In this document: one piece after another, positions 52,735 to 61,448 of the stretch
Layout: each line of letters begins with the position of its first letter
Position numbering within the stretch: position 1 is the first letter of the stretch
NCBI RefSeq assembly: GCF_900112695.1
Contig: NZ_FOMT01000002.1
Span: forward strand, 186,001 to 250,000
DNA from: Paenibacillus catalpae
GTDB taxonomy: Bacteria; Bacillota; Bacilli; Paenibacillales; Paenibacillaceae
Length of the DNA: 64,000 bases
Direction of reading: 5' to 3'
The notes under the pieces: generated by a model
Told to the model about the DNA's origin: nothing
Database searches by the model: none
What the model saw: the letters and a program-made list of their open reading frames with translations, nothing else
Translations under genes and position numbers: made by a program

Positions 52735-53694
52735 TCATCCCAGCTTCAACTGCTCAATTGCTCCGCGAATGATACGGCAGGAAAAAGCCATCCGTTCATC
52801 TTCCTCCGGCGTCAAATTAAGCTCAACGATTTCTTTGACGCCGCTGCGTGTAATGATGGCCGGAACGCCTGCCGCAATGCCCGTCTGGTTGTATTCCTGC
52901 TCGAGGATGGAGGAGACGGCGATGATGCGGTGTTCATCGTTCAGAACGGAACGGGTAATGTAGGCCAGCGCATTGCCGATGCCGTAGTGGGTGGAGCCCA
53001 TGCGGGTGTAAATTTCCCAGCCTGCGTTCTTGGTCTGCTCGGCAATTTCGTTCAGCTTGAGATGACCGAACCTGACCGGATGCTGGGTCAGAATATCCCG
53101 AATCGGCTTGCCGCCAATCGTCACATGCGACCATGCCGGGAATTGGGATTCTCCGTGTTCACCCAGCACGTAGCCGTGTACGCTGCGCGGATCGACGGAA
53201 AAATGCTCGCAGAGCAGTGTTTTAAGCCGGGCAGAGTCAATGGATGTGCCGGATCCTATAACCTGACTACGGGGTAGTCCTGACAGTTTCCACACGACAT
53301 AAGTAACCACGTCAACCGGATTAGCCGCCGCGAGAAAAATACCGTTAAACCCGCTGCCCATAATCCGCGGAATGATATGACCATAGATGTCGGAGACCGC
53401 GCTTAGCATGCCCATCCGGTCCTGGCCCTTTGGCGGATAACCCCCGGCCGACAGAATAACGACGTCCATATCCGAGCAATCCTCATACGTGCCGGTATAG
53501 ATTTTTGTGCGGGAATGGACGAAATCCATGCCATGCGACATGTCGAGCGCTTGTGCCCCTGCGCGGTCCTGTGTCCGTCCAATAAGCATGATCTCATCGC
53601 AAATCGACTGATTAATAAGGGAATACGCGCAACTTGAACCCACGTTGCCAACCCCGACGATCGCTACCTTGCGCGCTTTGCTTCTCATGCTCAT
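52735..53694 (-). CDS. ldh: L-lactate dehydrogenase
   Basis: A 319-residue LDH: NAD loop VGVGNVGSSCAYSL, the catalytic His in LGEHGESQFPAWS (the usual GEHGDS has E here), and NPVDVVTYV with the substrate Arg region nearby. It reduces pyruvate to lactate and regenerates NAD under oxygen limitation. Start 53694 or 53688 both follow AAGGGGC; longer frames upstream have no ribosome site. Malate dehydrogenase is an alternative but sequence favours LDH. Confidence 0.88.
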   Translation of the reverse strand: MSMRSKARKVAIVGVGNVGSSCAYSLINQSICDEIMLIGRTQDRAGAQALDMSHGMDFVHSRTKIYTGTYEDCSDMDVVILSAGGYPPKGQDRMGMLSAVSDIYGHIIPRIMGSGFNGIFLAAANPVDVVTYVVWKLSGLPRSQVIGSGTSIDSARLKTLLCEHFSVDPRSVHGYVLGEHGESQFPAWSHVTIGGKPIRDILTQHPVRFGHLKLNEIAEQTKNAGWEIYTRMGSTHYGIGNALAYITRSVLNDEHRIIAVSSILEQEYNQTGIAAGVPAIITRSGVKEIVELNLTPEEDERMAFSCRIIRGAIEQLKLG

Positions 53695-54051
53695 CCAGCC
53701 CCTTACCCCAAGTGTTGTTACTTCTAGTATATGGGCTTGCATACCAATCATGTGACGGCGAAGTTACGGTCATGTTTGTCTTTCTTCCATATCGCATAGG
53801 CGGACGAACATAGGCTGTGAGAATGGCGCTTTCCGCCGCGCGACCATGCCAAAAGTCTTGCCCGCAGAAAGCGAAGATTAGTGTTTATGCGACCAAAAAC
53901 TCCATGATACTACATAATACGACAAACATATTTAATATATTATATAGAGTAAAGAAAATGATGTGGGCTAGATAATGAAAGATATACCGATATTTTGTTT
54001 AAAAATCCAGCTTTTTTGCTCGAATACCCCCTAAAATCGTTCGTAGGTAGC
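53695..54051. other. gene-free A/T-rich stretch
   Basis: No coding frame or clear RNA. It contains the ldh upstream region and a run of A/T-rich sequence (for example around 53930-53960) leading into the importer promoter. Confidence 0.5.
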
Positions 54052-54103
54052 ATTGATTATATATATTAAATATATTATATTATCATATATGAAACCGCTT
54101 TCA
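54052..54103 (+). promoter_or_regulatory. promoter with catabolite-responsive element of the sugar importer operon
   Basis: TTGATT (54052-54057), 18-base spacer, TATATT (54076-54081). ATGAAACCGCTTTCA at 54089-54103 fits the CcpA cre consensus WTGNAANCGNWNNCW at every position and covers the likely start of transcription, so repression on preferred sugars is expected. Confidence 0.78.
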
Positions 54104-54162
54104 CTTTATGGGGGAGAGTTAACCGATTCCGCGATTGAAGTAGCAAGTTGCTTTAAGCCTAA

Positions 54163-54238
54163 GTTATTGCTTACGAAGTTTGAATTGTACCACTGGCAGA
54201 GCCTGGCCGTGGGTGTGTTAGTCATCTTAGGAGGTGGA
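54163..54238 (+). repeat. single leader hairpin element upstream of lplB-type gene
   Basis: TTGCTTACGAAGTTTGAATT, an inner CCACTGGCAGAGCC...GGCCGTGG stem, and TCATCTTAGGAGGTGG at the end. More diverged than others but in the same place, ending at the ribosome site. Confidence 0.75.
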
Positions 54239-54245
54239 AGAGACA

Positions 54246-55199
54246 ATGATTGTGAATGAGGCAAAAGTCGAAGTCATGCCGATACCGAAAAAAAAGAGTC
54301 AAACTTGGTCAAGAGTTTGGAGTTTCAGGCATGCTTACTTGTTTATGCTTCCAGCTGTTATTTGGTATCTGGTGTTCAGCTATTATCCGATGTATGGCGT
54401 TTTGATTGCATTTAAAGATTTTAAGTACAACCTCGGAATAATGGGAAGTCCATGGGAGGGACTGCGGTACTTCAAGCAGTTCTTGAATGATTCCAGTTTT
54501 TATTCGGTCCTCAAAAATACATTGTCGATCAGCGGACTTAAGCTGCTGTTCGGTTTTCCAGCACCGCTTGTTCTCGCCTTAATGCTTAACGCCGTGATGC
54601 GCAGCAAAATAAAGCGGATCTTCCAAACGATTTCTTACTTGCCCCACTTTGTATCCTGGGTTGTTGTCGTAACCCTGATGCAAAAGATTCTTTCTCCCAA
54701 CGTTGGTCTTGTGAATGACATCCGTGAAAAAATGGGACTCGATTCGATCTTTTTTATGGGAATGCCGTCCTTATTTTATCCTCTGGTCATCACTTCTGAT
54801 ATCTGGAAGGGGATCGGGTGGGGATCAATCATTTATTTGGCCGCACTCACCAACATTGATCCACATTTGTATGAAGCCGCGGAAATGGACGGGGCGGGCC
54901 GCTGGAGCAAGCTGTTCAAAATCACGCTGCCAACCTTGGTGCCTACGATCGGTATTCTGCTGATCTTCTCCTTAAGCGGCATTCTGAATGCCGGGTTTGA
55001 CCAAATATGGCTAATGCAGACGCCTGCTACATTAAGCGTCTCTGAGATATTGGACACCTACGTGCTCAAGACGGGTATCCAGCAAGGACAATTCGCTTAT
55101 TCCACGGCGATCGGCTTGTTCAAATCGGCTATTTCGCTGATCCTCATTATAACGGTTAACAAGATAGCGAAAAAGGTAAGCGACGTATCTTTATGGTGA
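54246..55199 (+). CDS. lplB: carbohydrate ABC transporter permease, LplB family
   Basis: A 317-residue permease with about six membrane segments and the EAA loop (LYEAAEMDGAGRWSKLFKITLPTL). It is the first permease of a sugar or oligosaccharide importer of the type often devoted to plant polysaccharide fragments in Paenibacillus. ATG 54246 is eight bases after AGGAGG. No ATPase is encoded; such importers share a common MsmX-type ATPase. Confidence 0.92.
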   Translation: MIVNEAKVEVMPIPKKKSQTWSRVWSFRHAYLFMLPAVIWYLVFSYYPMYGVLIAFKDFKYNLGIMGSPWEGLRYFKQFLNDSSFYSVLKNTLSISGLKLLFGFPAPLVLALMLNAVMRSKIKRIFQTISYLPHFVSWVVVVTLMQKILSPNVGLVNDIREKMGLDSIFFMGMPSLFYPLVITSDIWKGIGWGSIIYLAALTNIDPHLYEAAEMDGAGRWSKLFKITLPTLVPTIGILLIFSLSGILNAGFDQIWLMQTPATLSVSEILDTYVLKTGIQQGQFAYSTAIGLFKSAISLILIITVNKIAKKVSDVSLW

Positions 55200-55230
55200 G
55201 AAAACGATCTCTACATGAATCTAAAAGATT

Positions 55231-55361
55231 ATGCTAATTCATTTTAGGATTATGCTTTCGAAGTATGAATCATCACAATGACCAGGATGGTCATTTGGGT
55301 GACAATTCATTTGAGAGGATGCTTACGAAGTATGAATTGCTTCACAATTCATTTCAGGAGG
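55231..55361 (+). repeat. two full and one partial leader elements upstream of the ytcP-type gene
   Basis: A remnant at 55231 (GATTATGCTAATTCATTTTAG), a full copy from 55251 (ATGCTTTCGAAGTATGAATC, inner AATGACC...GGTCATT, then CAATTCATTT) and a short copy from 55319 (ATGCTTACGAAGTATGAATT...CAATTCATTTCAGGAGG). The outer arms are TATGAAT / ATTCAT, both changed from the AAGAAT / ATTCTT of other loci. Confidence 0.85.
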
Positions 55362-55368
55362 TGCGGGA

Positions 55369-56283
55369 ATGGGCACGAGAAGAATGTCGACAGCCGATAA
55401 AATTTATTCGAGCTTGAATTACACCGTGCTGCTCATATTTTGCCTGACGGCACTCTACCCCTTTATTTATTTTTTAGCGCTTTCGTTCAATGACGGCTAT
55501 GACGCCATGAAAGGCGGCATTTACTTCTACCCTCGAGTTTTTACGCTTGAGAACTACTCCAAGGCGTTTAATAATCCGCAGGTCTTAAATGCCTTTGCGA
55601 TTTCCATTTCGCGGACTTTTATCGTTACCCTATGTTCCGTCATGCTGACTTCATTGCTCGCATATGGCCTTTCCCGGAAAGGTCTGCCCGGAAGGAAATA
55701 TATCGTCTTTTTCTTCTTCTTTACGACCTTGTTCAGCGGCGGATTGATTCCGACTTTCATTTTGTACCGGCAAATTCATATTATCGATACGTATTGGGTG
55801 CTCGTGCTGCCCGTGCTGTATGACTTTTTTAACGCGATTGTGATGAAGACGTTCTTTGACGGGATCCCGCCAAGCTTGTCGGAGTCGGCCCGAATCGATG
55901 GGGCAAGCGAAATGCAGGTGTTTGCTCGAATCATTCTCCCGCTGTCCATGCCGGTACTCGCAACCATATCTTTGTTTGTAGGGGTTGGCGTATGGAACGA
56001 CTGGTTTACCGGACAGTTCTTCATCTCGAAAGAAAACCTTCAGCCTGCGGCGACGTTTCTGAACAAGATGATAAGCGAAGCGTCCTTCCAGACCATGACG
56101 GGTTCAGGCGGCGGTTCGTCTATTCAGAACATGAGCCAATCCCAAATGGAGCTGCGGGGCGTAACGCCGGAAGCGCTGCGAATGACATTTGTCATCATCA
56201 TTACCACTCCGATCCTCTGCGTGTATCCGTTCCTTCAAAGGTTCTTCGTAAAGGGTGTACTGGTAGGTTCGCTCAAAGAGTAG
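55369..56283 (+). CDS. carbohydrate ABC transporter permease, YtcP/LplC family
   Basis: A 304-residue permease with about six membrane segments; the EAA loop is SESARIDGASEMQVFARIILPLSMP. It should pair with the LplB-type permease. It has its own leader array and strong GGAGGTG site, which may balance its translation against lplB. Substrate unknown. Confidence 0.92.
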   Translation: MGTRRMSTADKIYSSLNYTVLLIFCLTALYPFIYFLALSFNDGYDAMKGGIYFYPRVFTLENYSKAFNNPQVLNAFAISISRTFIVTLCSVMLTSLLAYGLSRKGLPGRKYIVFFFFFTTLFSGGLIPTFILYRQIHIIDTYWVLVLPVLYDFFNAIVMKTFFDGIPPSLSESARIDGASEMQVFARIILPLSMPVLATISLFVGVGVWNDWFTGQFFISKENLQPAATFLNKMISEASFQTMTGSGGGSSIQNMSQSQMELRGVTPEALRMTFVIIITTPILCVYPFLQRFFVKGVLVGSLKE

Positions 56284-56349
56284 ACGCGAGGGGATATAAG
56301 AGGCATTGCCTTTTATATATACAATTAAAAAATGAGAGGGGCTTGTCAA

Positions 56350-58050
56350 ATGCGTAAAACCAGATTGAAAGGTTCAATTGGCCTTGCGGTTGCGATCCCG
56401 GTACTTGCGTTGTCGATGACGGCGTGCAGCGGTAATGGGGGGAACAACGAACCAAATGCGACGGCAGGAAACGCAACGAACACGGGGCAAAAAGAAACGG
56501 ATGCACCCAAGCAGGTCACGTTATCCTTTCTGAGCGCCTGGAATGGCGGCGGAGCGGGCTTCCCGCAAGACCAGGTGAACAATCCGGTAGCAAAAGCGAT
56601 AAGAGAGAAGACTGGCGTCACGCTCAAGATGGAATCGATCACGACAAGCGAAGTCGAGAAGCTGAATACGATGTTCGCTTCCGGCACGGTTCCGGATATC
56701 GTAAACGCTCCGTACTGGTCGACGACTGGCGGCGAAGGTCAAGTTATCAAGAAAGCCGCTCTGGAAGGCCAGCTTCTTGATTTAACACCCTATCTCGATA
56801 AATATCCGAATGTTAAGAGACTGGTCACAACCGGCATTGCCAAGGACTTTGCCGAGTTTGACATGAACAGTCCCGATCTGGAAGGCAAGCAGTATATTAT
56901 TCCAACGGAAACGCCTGACGGTTCAATCGAAAGCATTCATAACTGGAATTATGGGCTTTTTGCCCGCGGAGATATTTTGAAGGCGCTGAATGTAAATGCG
57001 GCGGATATTGATACGCAGGAAGAGCTTTACGACTTGCTGGAGAAGATCAAAAACGGCAATTTCAAAGATATCAGCGGCAAGCCGGTGATCCCTGCCGGCA
57101 CGATGCACAACGGTTGGGATTCCAGCCAATTCACGAAAGGGTGGACGGGTTACAATATTTCGGACTTCCGCGAGGAAGACGGCAAGCTGACCTTCTGGGC
57201 TTTATCCAAAGACGAGGAAGACAAGATGCTGTATATGCGCAAATTGATCAAGGACGGATTATTTGATCTTGAAGCGTTCAGCAATACCGACACGACAGCC
57301 AAAGAGAAGCTGACTACCGGCAAGCTGGCCGTATTTGGTGCTCAACCTCTGCTCCTCGATCTGCAAAAAACGCTGTATAAGACCAATCCGGAAATGCAAT
57401 ACGAGCTGCTTGGTCCTATGAAGAATAAGAACGGTGAAATCGCGACGCAGGTTGAGAAGCCGGGACGTTCCGGATTCCCTGCCATCTTCTTGAGCGCGAA
57501 GATCAAAGACCCGGATGCCGCACTTCGTTATCTTGATTTCGTAAACAGCGACGAAGGCCGCCTGCTCGCTTACTGGGGTATTGAGGGCAAGAATTATACG
57601 ATGGTAGACGGAAAGCCGCAATGGATTCCGGACGTGAAAAAGCAATTTGATGAGAACCCGGACTTGAAGCGCGACGAGGGACTTAACTTCCTTCCGGGAA
57701 GATTCATCGGCGCATTCTCCGATACGGTGACATGGCCGAAAACGGATGATCAAAAAACGCAATGGGATAAGCTGGAGGAAAGCTTCTCGGCGAAAATGCC
57801 GATTAAAATTATTGATAAAGTAAGCGCGACTTATCTTGAAAGAGAATGGCCGAAATATCAGCAATATCGCGACAAGATAGGCGGCTTTGATTTTAACGCG
57901 GAATTGCAGAAAGCCTACTTCGCGAAATCGGATGAAGAAGCTTTGAAAATCCTTCATAACGCCCAAGAGAAATTCAAGGATGCCGGTGTCGAGGAAATGA
58001 CCGAGTTTGTCGCTCAAAAAGCCGCAGAACGGGATGACATTGGCTACTAG
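56350..58050 (+). CDS. extracellular solute-binding lipoprotein of the LplB/YtcP importer
   Basis: A 566-residue lipoprotein (LSMTAC lipobox near residue 25) of the large LipO/YtcQ binding-protein family. The mature protein begins with a low-complexity N/G/T linker and then VTLSFLSAWNGGG; a typical FLSAKIKDPDAALRYLDFVNS segment is present. It delivers sugars to the two permeases. The start at 56350 follows GAGAGGGG; no leader element is seen here, unlike the two permease genes. Confidence 0.93.
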   Translation: MRKTRLKGSIGLAVAIPVLALSMTACSGNGGNNEPNATAGNATNTGQKETDAPKQVTLSFLSAWNGGGAGFPQDQVNNPVAKAIREKTGVTLKMESITTSEVEKLNTMFASGTVPDIVNAPYWSTTGGEGQVIKKAALEGQLLDLTPYLDKYPNVKRLVTTGIAKDFAEFDMNSPDLEGKQYIIPTETPDGSIESIHNWNYGLFARGDILKALNVNAADIDTQEELYDLLEKIKNGNFKDISGKPVIPAGTMHNGWDSSQFTKGWTGYNISDFREEDGKLTFWALSKDEEDKMLYMRKLIKDGLFDLEAFSNTDTTAKEKLTTGKLAVFGAQPLLLDLQKTLYKTNPEMQYELLGPMKNKNGEIATQVEKPGRSGFPAIFLSAKIKDPDAALRYLDFVNSDEGRLLAYWGIEGKNYTMVDGKPQWIPDVKKQFDENPDLKRDEGLNFLPGRFIGAFSDTVTWPKTDDQKTQWDKLEESFSAKMPIKIIDKVSATYLEREWPKYQQYRDKIGGFDFNAELQKAYFAKSDEEALKILHNAQEKFKDAGVEEMTEFVAQKAAERDDIGY

Positions 58051-58070
58051 GATACAAGAAGAATAAAATA

Positions 58071-58102
58071 AATAAACCGCCCGATAACTCGGGCGGTTTA
58101 TT
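58071..58102. terminator. bidirectional intrinsic terminator
   Basis: AATAAACCGCCCGA / TCGGGCGGTTTATT with loop TAAC; separates the importer operon from the convergent PspA module. Confidence 0.9.
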
Positions 58103-58138
58103 GTGTCATTGCTCAATTAGTATCTATTATGCGCGTCG

Positions 58139-58876
58139 TCACCGTCGCCGCGATATGCGGCCGGAGCCCATGCGGATCTTCGGCGCCGATCTCTTTGGCT
58201 TGGTGAAGACCGACTTCTTCTTCGTCGAAGAAGAGTCGCCGGTAATGACCTTGCCGGTCGAACCGGAGGAACCGCCGCTGCTGCCGGTGCCGACCGCAGA
58301 GGAATCGGCGTTCTTCGAACGTTTGAAGATCTTGCCGGTGCGGTTTACCGTCATTGGCGGTGCATTTTTCAAATCCTGATCGGTTGGCTTATGGTAGGTG
58401 GTCTGCGGTTTATAGACATCTTTCTGGGAGTAACCGCGATAATTGCCATGCCCGTACCTGCCGTTATCGAACAGATCGCTCAGCACGCTGGCAAGCAGGT
58501 AACCTTCCAGGAAGCTGCTGCTGTAATTATTGCGCACATATTCCTTGGAGTCGATCTCGATCAACGTATCCGCCGGATCATCAGGAGCCTGCTGGATCTG
58601 GATGACCTCATCGTTGTAGACGAGGAACATCCGCTCCGTGCTTTCCGCAGACTGCTGCTCCGGCTTCTTCTTATCGATAAGCTGCTGCGCGACCTCCGGA
58701 ACGGTCTGGTCCGCTGCCCGGTAGACGTAAGATGTCTGGTTGCCCGAGCCGTTCACCGATTCAAGCGGATACTGCTCCTTTACGGTGTCGGAGATGGCGC
58801 AGGCTGCGAGCATTGGAACGATGAAACTGATTAATACTATGATTTTGATGCTATGAAGCCACCATTTCTTGCTCAT
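58139..58876 (-). CDS. DUF4247 lipoprotein of the PspA module
   Basis: A 245-residue protein with a signal peptide and lipobox LAACA near residue 25, a central DUF4247 domain (EVAQQLIDKKKPEQ, FLVYNDEVIQIQQAPDDPADTLIEIDSKEYVRNNY), and a low-complexity basic Ser/Gly/Lys tail ending in RISRRR. It is the last gene of the PspA-DUF350-DUF4178-DUF4247 group. The start at 58876 is spaced from AGGAGG; one codon earlier is also ATG. Function unknown; its surface place suggests envelope surveillance. Confidence 0.86.
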   Translation of the reverse strand: MSKKWWLHSIKIIVLISFIVPMLAACAISDTVKEQYPLESVNGSGNQTSYVYRAADQTVPEVAQQLIDKKKPEQQSAESTERMFLVYNDEVIQIQQAPDDPADTLIEIDSKEYVRNNYSSSFLEGYLLASVLSDLFDNGRYGHGNYRGYSQKDVYKPQTTYHKPTDQDLKNAPPMTVNRTGKIFKRSKNADSSAVGTGSSGGSSGSTGKVITGDSSSTKKKSVFTKPKRSAPKIRMGSGRISRRR

Positions 58877-58883
58877 CATGCTT

Positions 58884-59012
58884 CCTCCTAAAAAGAATTG
58901 CGAAGCAATTCTTACTTCGTAAGCATTAACTTAAAGAATTGCCGCATGCTTTTTGTGGCAATTCTACTTCGTAAGCAATCGCTAAAGAATTGCGAAGCAA
59001 TTCTTACTTCGT
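58884..59012 (-). repeat. three tandem leader hairpin elements upstream of the DUF4247 gene
   Basis: On the minus strand: a 5'-short copy (GCACGAAGTAAGAATTGCTT...CAATTCTTT), a middle copy with inner GCCACAAAAAGCATGCGGC, and a final copy ATGCTTACGAAGTAAGAATT-GC-TTCGCAATTCTTTTTAGGAGG. The first copy begins inside or just at the DUF4178 stop. Confidence 0.9.
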
Positions 59013-59015
59013 GCC

Positions 59016-59522
59016 TTATGCGCCACGGATCACGCGGACATCAGCGGGGAGCACCGATTCGCCAACGTACAGCATGAAGCGTCCGTCCAGCCATTCCACG
59101 CGGAGCAGCTTCATATCGTCGGATTGATACTGCCATACATATTGCTCGCCGCCTTGCATGAACGGCGTTTTGCCGCTTGCCGCAATAACACCGGAGAAGT
59201 TCTCCTCCATATGGTATGCCCGGTCGTCGAGCTCAAGGGTTGTCGGCACCTCGTCAAAGGTATCGAGTCTTCCGTCAATCTGCTCGTACAAGGCATATAC
59301 CGTTCTTTCCCGTTCCTCAATCGAGAGGTAGCGGATGTCTGTTCCGTCCTGCAGCGTCAGAACAACCGCATTCCGGCTGCGGTTCCGGCTGCTGCCTGTC
59401 ACTTGATATGTCACCAGGGAGACTTCGCATACATCGCCCGGTGCCAGGGATAGAATGCTTTTCTCCGCTTTGACCGGTTCGGGCTTCGCCATAATATTTT
59501 TAATCCGTTTAAAAATACTCAT
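59016..59522 (-). CDS. DUF4178 protein of the PspA module
   Basis: A 168-residue protein with the DUF4178 core (LAPGDVCEVSLVTYQVTGSS, LQDGTDIRYLSIEERER, YVWQYQSDDMKLLRVEWLDGRFMLYVGESV). It begins MSIFKRIKNIM, almost the same as the PspA start MSIFKRLRDL, which in PspA is the membrane-binding helix. No membrane segment. DUF4178 genes are known partners of PspA, DUF350 and polyamine genes in other bacteria. Confidence 0.9.
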   Translation of the reverse strand: MSIFKRIKNIMAKPEPVKAEKSILSLAPGDVCEVSLVTYQVTGSSRNRSRNAVVLTLQDGTDIRYLSIEERERTVYALYEQIDGRLDTFDEVPTTLELDDRAYHMEENFSGVIAASGKTPFMQGGEQYVWQYQSDDMKLLRVEWLDGRFMLYVGESVLPADVRVIRGA

Positions 59523-59552
59523 CTAGGTTTACTCCTTCGTACGATTGTTCTT

Positions 59553-59954
59553 TTACACCGATCCGATGATCAGCGCGCCTGCGATATGAAGGGAACCAGC
59601 GATCAGCGCATAGCCGATCTTGCCCTCGTGAATGCCTTTATCCAGCTGAATGCCTGCAACAGCACCAAAAATAATACGGAAAATCGCTTCAACAATCAGA
59701 AGAGTAATAAACGATACAAGCGAAATGACAAGGGCTTCCCACATGTACGTTGCCTGTCCGATCGACGAGGCTAGAATATACGCCTGCGCACCCAGCTTCA
59801 TCACAAATCGGATCGTTACAGCAATATTACCATCTTTCATTTCCTTAAAATCATGGTATTTCGTGGACAATGAGTCTAAGTACATGAGAACAAACAGCAG
59901 TAGCGCCCCAGCACCCGTCCACACCGGAATTTGCAATAAATCCGTCCAAGTCAT
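59553..59954 (-). CDS. DUF350 membrane protein of the PspA module
   Basis: A 133-residue protein with four membrane segments (GAGALLLFVLMYLDSL, GAQAYILASSIG, EALVISLVSFITLLIVEAIF, GYALIAGSLHIAGALIIGSV) in the DUF350 double-unit pattern. The start at 59954 has GGGGG upstream. It lies between PspA and DUF4178 and may form the membrane anchor or channel of this envelope-stress system. Confidence 0.88.
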   Translation of the reverse strand: MTWTDLLQIPVWTGAGALLLFVLMYLDSLSTKYHDFKEMKDGNIAVTIRFVMKLGAQAYILASSIGQATYMWEALVISLVSFITLLIVEAIFRIIFGAVAGIQLDKGIHEGKIGYALIAGSLHIAGALIIGSV

Positions 59955-59984
59955 GAATCTTTCCCCCAATAAAGTAGTAGAACC

Positions 59985-60028
59985 GCAAAATCCGCCGGCG
60001 CTGCCGTAAAAGCGATCGCGCCGGCGGA
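59985..60028 (-). terminator. attenuator-like hairpin between pspA and the DUF350 gene
   Basis: TCCGCCGGCGC / GCGCCGGCGGA, 11 perfect pairs, followed on the minus strand by TTTTGCGG. It may cut part of the transcripts after pspA so that PspA is made in excess. Confidence 0.6.
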
Positions 60029-60067
60029 CATCATACGTCAGTCCATTTTATTCCATGCGTAACTGGG

Positions 60068-60742
60068 CTATTCCTTCTTCTCGTATTGCTTGAGCAGGGC
60101 GGCAAGCTCATCTTCAACCGCTTTGTCCTTGCCAAGAGCCGCGAACTCGTCGTCAAGCGATTTGCCTTTGGATTGAGCCAGCTCGTTGCTTGCTTCGGCG
60201 CGAGCTTCCGCTTGAAGCATTTTTTCTTCCATGCGCTTCAGACCTGCAGATGCAGAATCGGAGCTGAAGCCAGCGAGCGATTTGTTGATATGCTCTTGCG
60301 CTTTCGCTGCTTGGTAACGGGCAACAAGCGTCTCGCGTTTATTCTTCATCTCGGTCAATGCTTTACGCATTTCGTCGAGCTTCGCACGCAGGTTGTCGGC
60401 CATTGCCTTGTTATTATCAAAGCTTGTTTTGTATTCGGCAGCTTTTGCTTCAGCCGATTTTTTCTCTTCAAGCGCCCGGCGGGCGAGGTCGATGTTCTGG
60501 GCTTGCGCTGCGATATGAGCCTGCTCGCCGCGTTTTTCTACCAGTTGAGCTTGCTCTTCATACAACTGCTTGAATTTTTTTTCGAGGGCAATTTGAGCGG
60601 CTACCGCTTTCTCAGCATCCTCAAGATCTTCTTGCATGTCACGGATATATTGGTCAGTCAGCTTGATCGGATCTTCCGCTTTCTCAATCAGAGCATATAC
60701 ATTCGATAAAGTAAGGTCGCGCAGTCGTTTGAAAATAGACAT
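60068..60742 (-). CDS. pspA: PspA/IM30 family protein
   Basis: A 224-residue coiled-coil protein that coats damaged membranes. It begins MSIFKRLRDLTLSNVYALIEKAEDP, the amphipathic N-terminal helix of the family, followed by long heptad stretches (AEKAVAAQIALEKKFKQLYEEQAQLVEKRGEQA). The start at 60742 lies nine bases after GGGAGG. It leads the operon pspA-DUF350-DUF4178-DUF4247. Confidence 0.93.
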   Translation of the reverse strand: MSIFKRLRDLTLSNVYALIEKAEDPIKLTDQYIRDMQEDLEDAEKAVAAQIALEKKFKQLYEEQAQLVEKRGEQAHIAAQAQNIDLARRALEEKKSAEAKAAEYKTSFDNNKAMADNLRAKLDEMRKALTEMKNKRETLVARYQAAKAQEHINKSLAGFSSDSASAGLKRMEEKMLQAEARAEASNELAQSKGKSLDDEFAALGKDKAVEDELAALLKQYEKKE

Positions 60743-60941
60743 TTTAGACATCCTCCCGCAATTTTCAATTTTCAATATTGGATCTTGGAACTTATAACAC
60801 CTACTTACGATTATACGCTTGAATTAGTTTCATTTCGATAGCTCGGGAAAAACTGGTCCGCCAGTGTGATTGAACCGAATTAACAATGTTTGGTAAAATG
60901 GAGCGGCAAGTTATTCCATCATACGAGGGAGATGAGCAGAA

Positions 60942-61448
60942 ATGAGTCATGAAATCATTCGTCAATATGAATATCATATTTGGGCTAATAATCGGCTGTT
61001 CGATCATTTGAAGCAGCTTCCCGAGGAAGTGTATTCGTCAGAGGTGCAAAGCGTGTTCCCGTCTGTAGCTGCGGTGATGGAGCATTTGTATGTCAGGGAC
61101 GAGATGTGGCTTGCCGTCATAACAGGGGAGAGCACGGATCTTGTTTCATTGGTGACCCGCCTGACGGAGGAGGTTAAGGGGCTCACAGCCTCTTCACTGG
61201 AAGAGCGATACAACCGCATTGCAGACCGTTTCCGCGATTATATGGCTGGTGTTGATGATCTGGACAAAGTCACCTCCATTACGCATCCGCGGGCTGGTTC
61301 CATGAATGCCCCTATATCCGGGCTGATTCAGCATGTTGTGAATCACGGAACGTATCATCGGGGGAACGTGACGGCTATACTAAGACAACAAGGTCACCCG
61401 GGAGTTGCAACGGATTATATATATTTTTTGTATAGCCAATTCAACTAA
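60942..61448 (+). CDS. DinB family protein
   Basis: A 168-residue four-helix DinB/YfiT-like protein: the His set QYEYHIWANNRLFDHL, MEHLYVRDEMW and HVVNHGTYHRGNV would bind one metal. The family includes thiol transferases using bacillithiol. It is divergent from pspA with a 199-base gap. GAGGGAGATGAG is the ribosome site. Confidence 0.9.
   Translation: MSHEIIRQYEYHIWANNRLFDHLKQLPEEVYSSEVQSVFPSVAAVMEHLYVRDEMWLAVITGESTDLVSLVTRLTEEVKGLTASSLEERYNRIADRFRDYMAGVDDLDKVTSITHPRAGSMNAPISGLIQHVVNHGTYHRGNVTAILRQQGHPGVATDYIYFLYSQFN

Noticed and set aside
10300..59012. Leader elements as ordinary intrinsic terminators of the preceding genes
   Set aside because: Several follow their own separate terminators, all end at the ribosome site of the next gene, and inner copies lack T-runs.
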